Shown here: one piece after another, positions 1-8,258 of the stretch
Layout: every line of letters begins with the position of its first letter
How positions within the stretch are numbered: the first letter of the stretch is position 1
Assembly (NCBI GenBank): GCA_050184225.1
Contig: JBFXAN010000035.1
Coordinates: 1-46,388 of the forward strand
Length of the DNA stretch: 46,388 nucleotides
Direction of reading: 5' to 3'
DNA from: JBFXAN01 sp050184225
Lineage (GTDB): Bacteria; Chloroflexota; Dehalococcoidia; CAUJGQ01
Notes under the pieces: model-generated
The model's database searches: none
Seen by the model: only the letters and a program-made list of their open reading frames with translations
What the model was told of the DNA's origin: nothing
Made by a program: the position numbers and the translations under genes

Positions 1-146
1 CCCCCCCGGCCCCCTTCCCTCGCCGGGAAGGGGGAGCCACACGCACCCGAGGCTACCAGTCCTTCGTCTGAGAACACGGCCGACCCACGTTCACCCCCGG
101 TAACCCAGGACTCCCCCTTCCCTGCGAGGGAAGGGGGCCGGGGGGT
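1..146. repeat. Inverted pair of GC-rich palindromic repeats upstream of sbcD
   Basis: Two copies of a C-rich palindromic element (about 1-38 and 109-146) lie in opposite orientation, about 70 bp apart. Each has its own hairpin: a run of CCCCTTCCC, a 4-nt loop such as TGCG, then GGGAAGGGGG. The arrangement resembles REP/BIME-type interspersed elements. The second copy ends 16 bp before the sbcD ATG, so the sbcD Shine-Dalgarno-like AAGGA lies directly after the repeat. Confidence 0.8.
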
Positions 147-162
147 TAGGTAAGGAACCATC

Positions 163-1329
163 ATGAAAATCCTCTTCTCCGCCGACTGGCACCTGGGCTA
201 TATGCTCCAGGGGGCGAATCAGGTTCCAAGGCTGGAGGATCAGATCCGCCAGATTCAGCGCATCGTCGAGTACATCGACGAGTACGATGTCGATGTGCTT
301 GCGATTGCCGGCGATGTCTTCGAAGCGCAGGATCGGGGTCCGGCGCTCGCCGCGGTGCGGCGCATGCTGAACGTCCTCCAGCAACCACTGGCACGAGGAC
401 TTCGCGTCGTTGCCGTCGCGGGCAACCACGATCGCGATTACTTCATGGAGACGGCCAGCACCTGGCTCAGCGTCGAATCGGGCGAAGGCGGCGGTCACAT
501 CTATTTCCGCACCCGGCCTGGACTCGTACCGGTTTCGGCGAGGGGTGAGACGGTCAACTTTGTACTCCTGCCCTACCCCAAACCAGAGCGTTACCCGGTG
601 CAGGAGGAGCAGATCGTCGGCGCCGCCGAACGCAATCAGTTGCTGGCCTCGGTGTTCTGCGACGAAATGGAGCGGCTCCAGCACGATGCCGCCCAGACGG
701 GGCTGCCGGCGGTGCTCATGACTCATGTAACGGTCGAGGGCCATTCGGTCAACGCCCACCGCCTCTCACCTCGCGACGACGTCACCATCCCGCGCGGCCG
801 GTTCCCCGCATTCGAGCTGACGATCAGCGGACACATCCATAAGGCGGAGCGGATCGGCAGCGGTCAGTTCTACTACGTCGGCGCGCTCGATCGGATGGAC
901 GCCGGCGAACGCGACTATCAACCGCGCGTACTGCTGGCCGACATGAGCCCTACCGGCCTGCGCGACCTACACTCACTGCCGCTCGACCCGACGCCCATCG
1001 TCGAGGTGAGCGCGAGCAATGAAGAGGACCTCATTCGTGAACATGCCTGGATGAAGGAACCCACCCGCACGCTGGTCAAGCTCACGCTGCGCGTTCCCTA
1101 TGGTCATTACACGGCGCCCCTCATCGCAAGAGCGAAGGAATTGTTTCCGCGCCTGTACGGCAACGTCGAGCATATCTGGGAAGACAAGCCGGTGATTGCC
1201 CCGGTCGATGCAGATCTCAACCCTGCAGACGTGCCCGGCACGATTCGACGGTATCTGGAGAGTCAAGATCTGCCCGACGACGAGCACGCCGCTCTGATGG
1301 ACTTGGTGGATGAGTTGCTGAGGTCATAA
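163..1329 (+). CDS. sbcD: SbcD/Mre11-family DNA repair exonuclease subunit
   Basis: Metallophosphoesterase nuclease subunit of the SbcCD (Mre11-Rad50-like) complex, which processes hairpins and blocked double-strand ends. Visible phosphoesterase motifs are DWH at residues 8-10, GDVFE with Asp51, GNHD at 87-90 and GHIH at 223-226, which supply the two-metal site. The length of 388 residues is usual for the family, and the tail after about residue 290 fits the capping/C-terminal region. The ATG at 163 is preceded by AAGGA. The stop is 3 bp from the sbcC start, so the two are an operon. Family assignment is firm; exact substrate specificity is inferred. Confidence 0.93.
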   Translation: MKILFSADWHLGYMLQGANQVPRLEDQIRQIQRIVEYIDEYDVDVLAIAGDVFEAQDRGPALAAVRRMLNVLQQPLARGLRVVAVAGNHDRDYFMETASTWLSVESGEGGGHIYFRTRPGLVPVSARGETVNFVLLPYPKPERYPVQEEQIVGAAERNQLLASVFCDEMERLQHDAAQTGLPAVLMTHVTVEGHSVNAHRLSPRDDVTIPRGRFPAFELTISGHIHKAERIGSGQFYYVGALDRMDAGERDYQPRVLLADMSPTGLRDLHSLPLDPTPIVEVSASNEEDLIREHAWMKEPTRTLVKLTLRVPYGHYTAPLIARAKELFPRLYGNVEHIWEDKPVIAPVDADLNPADVPGTIRRYLESQDLPDDEHAALMDLVDELLRS

Positions 1330-1332
1330 ACC

Positions 1333-4300
1333 ATGATCCCGATTCGAGTAACAATGTCCGGATGGATGCGCTACCGCGACCAGACGACTGCCGACTTCGC
1401 CGGCGCGCGCCTGCTGTCTATCTGTGGTGAGAACGGCTCGGGAAAGTCGTCGATCTTCGACGCGATCACCTTCGCGCTGTTCGGTCATCATCGCCAGGGG
1501 ACACAGCACATCGACGAGTTGATCTCCGACGGCGGCGACCAGTGTGCGGTCGAGCTCGAATTCGAGCAAGAGGGCAAGCGTTATCGCGTCCGGCGTACCC
1601 GCGGCCGGCGGGCGGCACAAGGGTCGCAGGGTCTGTGGATCTGGGACGCGATCGCTGAGGACTGGGCCACCGTCCCCAACACGCAATATGTCCGGGGGCT
1701 CAACGCCGCGCTGGCCGCGGTCATTCGGATTACTCCGACGGCATTCACATCATCGTTCCTTCTCCAACAGGGCGCGGCGACGGATTTCCTCGATGCAACG
1801 CCGGCTAACCGTTTCTCTGTGGTCAGCAGCCTCGTCAACCTGGAGGAGTATCAGACGTTGGAGAAAAAGGCGCGCGAGGCTCACAGGAGCGACGCCGCGG
1901 AGGTCCAACGACTCAGCACCAAGCTGCAGGAGTTTGACGGCGTCGATGCTGATTCACTCGAAATTCTGCGTGCCAGGCTCGACCAGGCCATGGAGCAACG
2001 GAGCGCCGCCGAACGTGACCGAGACAGCGCCCGCGGGCTGCGCGAGAAATCGCGCGACTACGCTCGCGTGAAGGTGCAGATCGACCACGCCCATCGTCAG
2101 ATCGAGTCCGCGCGGGAGTTACTCTCCGAAGCAACATCGATCGAGCAAAACGCGCGGCGCTTTGCGTCGCTTGCCGGAGAGATTGACGCGGTTCGACAGA
2201 TCCAGTCTGACCTCGAGACCGCCGGCGAAGCGGCGCTGCAGGCCGCCGATGCGCAGCGCCTCCTGTCGACGATCGACGTGGAGACGTTCAAGGCGGCCAG
2301 CCAAACAGCGTCAAGCAGGCTTACCGCCGCCGGATCGGCGGTCGAGCGGTTCACAAAGGAGCATCACGCTGCTGTAGCCCGTGAGCGGACCGCGGCAGAA
2401 TTCCTCCAGCTTGCCGGACAGATTACATCTCTGCGAACGCGGCTCGCCTCGGCCGAGATCGAGCGAGGAACCGCGCAGCTCGAACTCGCTCGACTACCCG
2501 GCCTCGAATTGGAAAGTGCTCGTCTTCGTGCGGTTGAGTCAGCATTACCCTACCTCCAAAACCTTGGCAACGCTCGCAAAGAAGTTGAACGCTTTGGTAA
2601 GGGAGATCCGCGCGTAGCGCTGGCAGCCCTCGAAATGGAACTTGAGCGGCTCACCGCTGACTTGGAGGACGCATCTCAGGGTGTGCAGGCGACCGCGGTC
2701 CTGCTGGTAGAGGCCCAGGAAACCGCCGCCCGCGTCCATGCCGAAGCAGCATCCTTACGCGATCAGATAACGAGGCGGAACGACGGCATCGACGAGGCGA
2801 TATGCAGCCGCTGCGGCCAGCCGGTGAACCCTGAGCAGGCCCGTCGTGAGCTTGAGGCCCTCGTCGAGCAGGCGACGGCCGTCGAACACCGCGCGGTCGC
2901 GTCCGATAAGACGATGGCTCAGGCCGCCATCGCGAGCGCTGACGCGGTTCGGCGACGTGACCACGTCCAAGAAGCGCTGCGGCAGGCCGATGCCGATCGA
3001 CGCGGTTTGCTCCTGCGTATCGAGGATCTAGAGCGCGCGGTAGTAGCGGCCGCCGATGCCTATCGTCAATTTGTCGATGTTGCCCCGGAATCCTTGCGTG
3101 ATGCGATTTCGGAGTCGCTGCCGCTGCCACAGCTGCACGAAGTCTATCGCGCGCACAAAGCAATGGTGGGCAAGCGAACAGAGGTCGAAGTATCCCTCCG
3201 TCATTTGCACTCCCTTCAAGGGGAGTTGAGAAAGGCCGAGCAGCAGATCATACAGATCCGCAACGACCTCGCCAATGCCGAAGATTCTGCTGGGGCACAT
3301 CTCGATACGGTTGAGTCCGCCGCGACGCTCCACCAGACCGCCGAAGAGATTCTTCGTCGCGCGCAGACGGCACTCGAGACGGCACAAGTCGATGAACGAG
3401 CGGCACGCCAATCGGAGGCCGACGCCCGTGACGCATTTGCCGTCGCGCAAGAGGAGCGCCACCGGCTTGAGACCTCGATCGTCACACGAACCAAGACGGC
3501 GGAATCGCATCGCCGAACGGCACAGCGGCTCGCCGTTCGTGTTGATCCCGCGCTCCAGGACCGCGTCATGAACGATCCACGCGCGGTGCTCGACCTGCTC
3601 GAACGTGAGCGGGACCGGCTGGAAGGGGCGGAGGAGCGGTTGTCTCAATTGCTCGAGGCGCGGCGGCTCCACAGCCACTTTGGTGGAGTCTTGGCAACCC
3701 TTACGGACGAACTCCAACGCATTCCAGAACACCAGCGAATTGATGAACCGGCGGCACAGGCGGCCCTCGACCGCGCCGAAGCAGTTCTACAAGAGACCAA
3801 CCTGGCGTGCGAGAACTGGCAGCGCGAGGTCAGTCGCATGGAACGCGACCTTGAACAGGCTGAGGTGATGCGCGCGGATCTCGCGCGTTCGGAAACGCGG
3901 TCACAGCGTCTCCGCCGGCTCGTTGATTTCCTCGGCAAGACCGGGCTTCAGGGCGCACTCGTCTCCGAAGCCCTGGAAACCGTCATGAGTAACGCCAACG
4001 CATTTCTCGAACGCCTGACCGGGGGCACGCTCGTGCTTCGCCTCGAACGTGGTGACGGCGATGCACTGGAACTCAAGGCGCAAGATGTGACGTGCATGCG
4101 CGACGCGCGCAGCGTGCAAGTCCTCTCCGGCTCGCAGAAGTTCCGCTGCGCTGTGGCGATCGCGGCGGGCATCGGCCAGTATGCCGGCGCAGGCGGGATG
4201 CGCTCGATCGTGATCGACGAAGGCTTCGGCAGCCTCGATCAACAGGGCCAGCATCTGATCATCGAAGAGTTGAAAAACCTGGCCGAACACATGGACCGGG

Positions 4301-4407
4301 TGATCGTCGTCTCACACCTCGATGCTTTCTCTGACCGGGTCCATTTCCCCGACCAGATCCGCGTCATTCGCGAAGGCGACCGCTCCCGCATCGAGCGTGC
4401 ATCGTAG
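1333..4407 (+). CDS. sbcC: SbcC/Rad50-type SMC-like ATPase
   Basis: ATPase subunit of SbcCD. Walker A (GENGSGKS) lies at residues 32-39, followed by a long Gln/Glu/Arg/Ala-rich coiled coil. The Rad50-type zinc hook CSRCGQP (Cys491 and Cys494) sits at mid-protein, then a second coiled coil, the ABC signature region (VLSGSQKFRCAVAIA) and Walker B (IVIDEGFGSLD) near residue 960. At 1024 residues it matches bacterial SbcC. ATP binding by the heads and hook-mediated dimerisation are family knowledge. It begins 3 bp after sbcD and is probably co-translated with it. Confidence 0.94.
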   Translation: MIPIRVTMSGWMRYRDQTTADFAGARLLSICGENGSGKSSIFDAITFALFGHHRQGTQHIDELISDGGDQCAVELEFEQEGKRYRVRRTRGRRAAQGSQGLWIWDAIAEDWATVPNTQYVRGLNAALAAVIRITPTAFTSSFLLQQGAATDFLDATPANRFSVVSSLVNLEEYQTLEKKAREAHRSDAAEVQRLSTKLQEFDGVDADSLEILRARLDQAMEQRSAAERDRDSARGLREKSRDYARVKVQIDHAHRQIESARELLSEATSIEQNARRFASLAGEIDAVRQIQSDLETAGEAALQAADAQRLLSTIDVETFKAASQTASSRLTAAGSAVERFTKEHHAAVARERTAAEFLQLAGQITSLRTRLASAEIERGTAQLELARLPGLELESARLRAVESALPYLQNLGNARKEVERFGKGDPRVALAALEMELERLTADLEDASQGVQATAVLLVEAQETAARVHAEAASLRDQITRRNDGIDEAICSRCGQPVNPEQARRELEALVEQATAVEHRAVASDKTMAQAAIASADAVRRRDHVQEALRQADADRRGLLLRIEDLERAVVAAADAYRQFVDVAPESLRDAISESLPLPQLHEVYRAHKAMVGKRTEVEVSLRHLHSLQGELRKAEQQIIQIRNDLANAEDSAGAHLDTVESAATLHQTAEEILRRAQTALETAQVDERAARQSEADARDAFAVAQEERHRLETSIVTRTKTAESHRRTAQRLAVRVDPALQDRVMNDPRAVLDLLERERDRLEGAEERLSQLLEARRLHSHFGGVLATLTDELQRIPEHQRIDEPAAQAALDRAEAVLQETNLACENWQREVSRMERDLEQAEVMRADLARSETRSQRLRRLVDFLGKTGLQGALVSEALETVMSNANAFLERLTGGTLVLRLERGDGDALELKAQDVTCMRDARSVQVLSGSQKFRCAVAIAAGIGQYAGAGGMRSIVIDEGFGSLDQQGQHLIIEELKNLAEHMDRVIVVSHLDAFSDRVHFPDQIRVIREGDRSRIERAS

Positions 4408-4416
4408 CGACACTGC

Positions 4417-4461
4417 GCGGAGACTGTTACGTTTGTCAATCGAGATCGCCATAGTCTCCGC
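4417..4461. terminator. Possible bidirectional terminator hairpin
   Basis: A perfect 9-bp inverted repeat, GCGGAGACT (4417-4425) and AGTCTCCGC (4453-4461), spans the convergent gap between sbcC and the thiolase gene. The 27-nt loop and lack of a U-tract make it weaker than a classical intrinsic terminator. The position between two converging stop codons supports the role. Confidence 0.4.
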
Positions 4462-4479
4462 CCAGCCTGTGCGTGCGAA

Positions 4480-5691
4480 CTAAACCCGCTCGATCACGGC
4501 GGCAATGCCCTGGCCGCCGCCGATGCACATCGTTTCGAGGGCGAACTGGCTGTTGCGGCGCTCCATCTCGTTCAGCATCGTCGCCATGATCCGCACGCCG
4601 GTCGCGCCCACCGGATGGCCGATCGAGATACCCGAGCCGTTCACGTTCATCCGGTCGAAGTCGCTTTCCGTGAGTCCCCACTCGCGCGTCACTGCCAGTA
4701 CCTGCGCGGCGAACGCTTCATTCAGTTCGATCAGTTCCATGTCGGTCAGCGAGAGGCCGGCGCGATCGAGCGCTTTCTTCGTCGCCGGCACCGGACCGAT
4801 GCCCATATACGCCGGATGCACGCCAGCCGTCGCCCACGAGCGCAGCTTGCCCATCGGCTTCAGGCCGAGCTCGGTCGCTTTCTCCGGCGTCGTGACGATA
4901 CAGCAGGCGGCGGCATCGTTTTCGCCGCTGGCGTTGCCCGCCGTGACGGTTGCCTCGGGGTCTTGCCGGCTCCGCACCGGACGCAGCGATGCCAGCTTCT
5001 CCAGCGTCGTATCGGCGCGGGGATGCTCGTCGCGGCCGAACAGGGTGCCTTCTCCTTTCTTCGACGGGACGGGTACGGGCACCGTTTCCGCTTCGAACTT
5101 GCCGTTCTCCCAGGCGGCGACGGCCCGCTGGTGCGAGCGGAGCGAGTATTCATCCTGCTCCTCGCGGGAGATGCTGTACTGCCGGCGCAGGTTCTCGGCC
5201 GTCTCCAACATGCCGCCCTCCACCGGGTACCGGTAGGTTCCCGCCGTCACGCGGCCGCGGTCGAGCCGGTCCATCAGGTTGACATTGCCGCGGTTCGGCC
5301 CCCAGCGGACCGCGGTCGAATAGAACTCGGCGTTGCTCATACTTTCGACCCCGCCCGCCAGCACCACATCGGCAACGCCGGTCTGCACCTCCATCGCTGC
5401 CAGGCAGATCGCTTGGAGGCCGGAGCCGCAGCGGCGGTCGAGCTGGAAACCGGGCACCTCGACCGGCAGGCCCGCATGGAGCACCGCCAATCGTCCCATC
5501 GCCGGGGTTTCGCCGTTCGGATAGCAGTGGCCAAAGATCGAATCGTCAAAGACTGCTGGATCGATACCGGTGCGTTGCAATAACGCCTCGACGACCGTCG
5601 ACGCCAGCGTCTCCGCATCCACGTCCTTGAGCGCGCCGCCGAACCGGCCGACTGGGGTCCGAAGTGGGCTACAGATAACAGCATCACGCAT
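4480..5691 (-). CDS. Thiolase (acetyl-CoA C-acyltransferase family)
   Basis: Thiolase-fold enzyme of 403 residues that condenses or cleaves acyl-CoA/acetyl-CoA in beta-oxidation or in acetoacetyl-CoA formation. The nucleophilic Cys88 is in DRRCGSGLQ. The NEAFAAQ loop, the GHPVGATG His motif (about 358-365) and the second Cys in CIGGGQG (Cys389) are all present. The start at 5691 is chosen because the protein begins MRDAVICSPLRTPVGRFGG, as thiolases do, and follows AAAGGAG at the right spacing. The longer open frame upstream is Arg-rich and overlaps the promoter region. Degradative versus biosynthetic role cannot be decided from sequence. It stands alone, divergent from oppD. Confidence 0.93.
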   Translation of the reverse strand: MRDAVICSPLRTPVGRFGGALKDVDAETLASTVVEALLQRTGIDPAVFDDSIFGHCYPNGETPAMGRLAVLHAGLPVEVPGFQLDRRCGSGLQAICLAAMEVQTGVADVVLAGGVESMSNAEFYSTAVRWGPNRGNVNLMDRLDRGRVTAGTYRYPVEGGMLETAENLRRQYSISREEQDEYSLRSHQRAVAAWENGKFEAETVPVPVPSKKGEGTLFGRDEHPRADTTLEKLASLRPVRSRQDPEATVTAGNASGENDAAACCIVTTPEKATELGLKPMGKLRSWATAGVHPAYMGIGPVPATKKALDRAGLSLTDMELIELNEAFAAQVLAVTREWGLTESDFDRMNVNGSGISIGHPVGATGVRIMATMLNEMERRNSQFALETMCIGGGQGIAAVIERV

Positions 5692-5773
5692 GATGGTCTC
5701 CTTTCGCTCTGCCGGGGCATCAAAGGTGGGTCGCGGACGGCAATCACCGCCGGAGCCTGTGCCCGGCCCCGCC

Positions 5774-5802
5774 ATTCTAGTTCTTCGCCACCGATGGTTC
5801 AC
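5774..5802 (-). promoter_or_regulatory. Putative promoter of the thiolase gene
   Basis: On the minus strand, TAGAAT (5774-5779, 5 of 6 to the -10 consensus) lies 17 bp from GTGAAC (5797-5802, a weak -35). It would give a leader of about 75 nt before the thiolase ATG. The -10 is good and the -35 is poor. Confidence 0.35.
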
Positions 5803-5851
5803 CACTTGATCGCGACGATGATGTTCGTCGTTCCTTCGATCAATCCAACTC

Positions 5852-5879
5852 TCGACAGGCGGATCGCGCGTGCTACAAT
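5852..5879 (+). promoter_or_regulatory. Putative sigma-70-type promoter of oppD-oppF
   Basis: TCGACA (5852-5857, 5 of 6 to TTGACA), a 16-bp spacer and TACAAT (5874-5879, 5 of 6 to TATAAT) lie upstream of oppD and divergent from the thiolase promoter. The predicted transcript would start near 5886, which rules out the longer upstream reading of the oppD frame and leaves a leader of about 160 nt. Confidence 0.55.
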
Positions 5880-6046
5880 GCGCCCACCTTGACCGAGGCC
5901 GGTCGTTGGCAGCGGACCGGTGCGGTGGTGTGTGCATCAAATCGTCACACCGGCGTCGCGTCCGTGTCACACCTCCGGCTCAGATGCCGAGTATGTTCGT
6001 CGCAGCGAGCATCCGGCCAGGGGTGGATGTGGGGGTACGAGGTACG

Positions 6047-7126
6047 ATGGAGCGACAGGCGCCGCTGCTCGAAGTTCGCAACCTACAGACGTGGTTCTTT
6101 ACCCGCGAGGGTGTCGTCCGGGCCGTGGACGGCGTCAGCTTCGACATCCGCGGCGGTGAGGCGCTCGGTGTCGTCGGTGAGTCCGGCTGCGGCAAGAGCG
6201 TGACCGCCTCGTCACTCATGCGCTTGATTCCACAGCCGCCGGGCAAGATCGTCGCCGGTTCGATCATGCTGGACGAGGGCGGAACCAAGACCGATCTGGT
6301 CACCGCCGATGACGATGAGATGCGCCGGATCCGCGGCCGGACGATCTCGATGATCTTTCAGGATCCGATGACCTCCCTCAATCCGGTGCTCACGATCGGC
6401 AGCCAGATGATGGAGCCGCTCAAGATTCACTTCGGCATGGATCACGCCGCCGCCCGTCATCGCGTGATCGAACTGCTGTCCGCCGTCGGTATTCCCGCAG
6501 CGGCGGCGCGCATGAACGACTACCCCCACCACTTCAGCGGCGGCATGCGTCAGCGCGTGATGGTTGCGATGGCGCTGGCCTGCAATCCAAAGCTGCTGAT
6601 CGCTGACGAGCCGACGACAGCGCTCGATGTGACGGTGCAGGCGCAACTGCTCGACCTGATCCGCAGCCTCTGCCAGGATACCGGCGCTGCCGTGATGATC
6701 ATTACGCACGACCTTGGTGTGGTCGCCGACCTTTGCGACCGCGTCCAGGTGATGTACGCGGGCCAGATCATCGAAGCCGGCACCGCCGACGAGATCTTTG
6801 ATGACCCCCGGCATCCCTATACGATCGGTTTGATGGAGTCCGTTCCCCGGTTGGGTGCGGCGGTGCGGAACCGGCTGACGCCGATCGAAGGGATGCCGCC
6901 CGACCTGGTGCAACCGCCGGCCGGCTGTCGCTTTGCCCCGCGCTGCCCCCATGCTTTCGAACGGTGCATCGAACCTCCGCCATCGGTGCACCTCGGCGGC
7001 GAGCACTTCAGTGCCTGCTGGCTGGCCGTTGAACCACTCGGTGTGCCGGCCGAGGCAATAACGGGTGAGATCGCCCTCACCCCCGGCCCCTCTCCCGTCC
7101 CGACGGGAGAGGGGAGTACGGTCTGA
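6047..7126 (+). CDS. oppD: Oligopeptide/dipeptide ABC transporter ATP-binding protein (OppD/DppD-like)
   Basis: First of two cytoplasmic ATPases of a peptide-type ABC importer. It has Walker A (GESGCGKS), a Q-loop (FQDPMTSLNPV), the signature FSGGMRQRV, Walker B (LLIADEPTTALD), an H-loop (ITHD) and the Opp/Dpp-specific C-terminal region with CRFAPRCPHAFERC, which resembles a 4Fe-4S/zinc-binding module. The ATG at 6047 (MERQAPLLEVRNLQTWFF) is chosen because the family homology begins there and the frame upstream covers a promoter. The last 20 or so residues (ALTPGPSPVPTGEGS) are encoded by an interspersed palindromic repeat and are probably not part of the ancestral fold. No permease or binding-protein gene is in the window. 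Confidence 0.92.
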   Translation: MERQAPLLEVRNLQTWFFTREGVVRAVDGVSFDIRGGEALGVVGESGCGKSVTASSLMRLIPQPPGKIVAGSIMLDEGGTKTDLVTADDDEMRRIRGRTISMIFQDPMTSLNPVLTIGSQMMEPLKIHFGMDHAAARHRVIELLSAVGIPAAAARMNDYPHHFSGGMRQRVMVAMALACNPKLLIADEPTTALDVTVQAQLLDLIRSLCQDTGAAVMIITHDLGVVADLCDRVQVMYAGQIIEAGTADEIFDDPRHPYTIGLMESVPRLGAAVRNRLTPIEGMPPDLVQPPAGCRFAPRCPHAFERCIEPPPSVHLGGEHFSACWLAVEPLGVPAEAITGEIALTPGPSPVPTGEGSTV

Positions 7127-7255
7127 CCACGGTTGTGGTAATCGACCGTCCCATTGAATCCGCCCGCAAATCCGCACATCCAACGACTACAGATCAACCA
7201 AGGCTAAGCAAGGCTCCCCTCTCCCGCCACGCGGGAGAGGGGTCGGGGGTGAGGG
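7074..7255. repeat. Inverted pair of CCCTCACCCCCGGCCCCT palindromic repeats across the oppD-oppF junction
   Basis: Copy 1 (7074-7114) lies inside the 3' end of oppD. Copy 2 (7214-7255) is its inverted counterpart just before oppF. Each carries a hairpin of CCCCTCTCCCG and CGGGAGAGGGG. Copy 1 encodes the OppD tail, and copy 2 supplies GTGAGGG, which lies six bases upstream of the oppF ATG as a Shine-Dalgarno-like sequence. Paired, the copies could fold into a long stem in the polycistronic mRNA. Confidence 0.85.
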
Positions 7256-7260
7256 CAGAC

Positions 7261-8256
7261 ATGATCCAGCAAACGGAAGTCCAGCCAGGCCCCGCCCGCT
7301 ACGACCTCGAACCGTTGCTCAAAGTCACGTCACTGAGAAAGTACTTCACGCTCGGCGGCGGCCTGTTTCGATCGACGATCAACCTCAAAGCGGTCGATGA
7401 TGTCTCATTCAATGTCTATCCGGGCGAGAGCTTCGGCCTCGTCGGCGAGTCTGGCTGTGGCAAGTCCACGCTCGCTCAGACGATCGTGCGGCTGTACGAT
7501 CCGACCGCCGGTTCGATCGTCTTCGATGGACAGGAGATCTCCCGGCTCAAGGATAATCAGTTCCGCCCGTTCCGCCGCCATATCCAGATGATCTTCCAGG
7601 ACCCGTATTCGTCGCTCGACCCGCGGATGACCGTGGGAGGGATCATCGAGGAACCACTCCGGAACTTCGGCATCGAGAATCGCAGGGATCGCACGCGCGA
7701 GTTGCTCCAACAGGTTGGTCTCAACGCCTACTTCGTCAACCGCTATCCGCATGAGTTCTCCGGTGGCCAGCGGCAACGCATCGGCATCGCCCGTGCCATC
7801 GCCGTCAATCCTCGGCTAGTGATCTGCGATGAGCCGGTATCGGCGCTCGATGTCTCGATTCAGGCACAGGTGCTGAATCTGTTGCGCGACCTGCAGCGTG
7901 AGTTCGGATTAACCTACGTTTTCATTGCCCACAATCTGGCCGTCGTCGCGCACATCTCCGACCGCATCGGCGTGATGTATCTGGGGAAGATGGTCGAGGT
8001 TGCGCCGACCGCCCAGATCACCAACGATCCCAAACATCCCTACACCAAGGCACTGCTCTCGGCCGTGCCGGTGCCGCAGCGGCACCTTCGCCGCGAACGC
8101 ATCATTCTCAAAGGGGAGGTGCCAAGTCCGCTCAACCCACCCCCCGGCTGTCGTTTCCACACGCGCTGTCCGATCGCAAACGAACGCTGCTCGGAAGAGG
8201 AACCGAAATTGCGTGAAGTCGCCTCCGGCCAATGGGCCGCCTGTCACTACGCCTAG
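7261..8256 (+). CDS. oppF: Oligopeptide/dipeptide ABC transporter ATP-binding protein (OppF/DppF-like)
   Basis: Second ATPase of the peptide transporter pair, 331 residues. Walker A (GESGCGKST), Q-loop (FQDPYSSLDPR), signature FSGGQRQRI, Walker B (LVICDEPVSALD), H-loop and the C-terminal CRFHTRCPIANERC segment are all visible. The start at 7261 is chosen because the upstream in-frame extension is translated from an interspersed repeat and the repeat provides GAGGG six bases before this ATG. Residues 30-41 (TLGGGLFRSTIN) are encoded by the 35-38 nt duplicated between two direct repeats at 33669-33781. OppD and OppF would heterodimerise to drive import, but their membrane partners must be encoded elsewhere. 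Confidence 0.93.
   Translation: MIQQTEVQPGPARYDLEPLLKVTSLRKYFTLGGGLFRSTINLKAVDDVSFNVYPGESFGLVGESGCGKSTLAQTIVRLYDPTAGSIVFDGQEISRLKDNQFRPFRRHIQMIFQDPYSSLDPRMTVGGIIEEPLRNFGIENRRDRTRELLQQVGLNAYFVNRYPHEFSGGQRQRIGIARAIAVNPRLVICDEPVSALDVSIQAQVLNLLRDLQREFGLTYVFIAHNLAVVAHISDRIGVMYLGKMVEVAPTAQITNDPKHPYTKALLSAVPVPQRHLRRERIILKGEVPSPLNPPPGCRFHTRCPIANERCSEEEPKLREVASGQWAACHYA
7347..7384 (+). other. Exact match (38 nt) to the spacer-like sequence at 33706-33743: putative self protospacer
   Basis: These bases are identical to the reverse complement of the sequence enclosed by the two direct repeats near 33.7 kb. The 35-nt core is 7348-7382; one extra base on the left and two on the right also agree with the repeat edges. 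The bases just 5' of the core are TTC, which is a known type I-C PAM (also used by some I-B systems). If the repeat is taken as 36 nt and the spacer as 38 nt, the 5' flank becomes CTT. Confidence 0.85.
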
Positions 8257-8258
8257 GT

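Noticed and set aside
4615..5583. 322-residue plus-strand frame
   Set aside because: Antisense to the thiolase gene, which has all catalytic residues. The plus frame lacks any motif.
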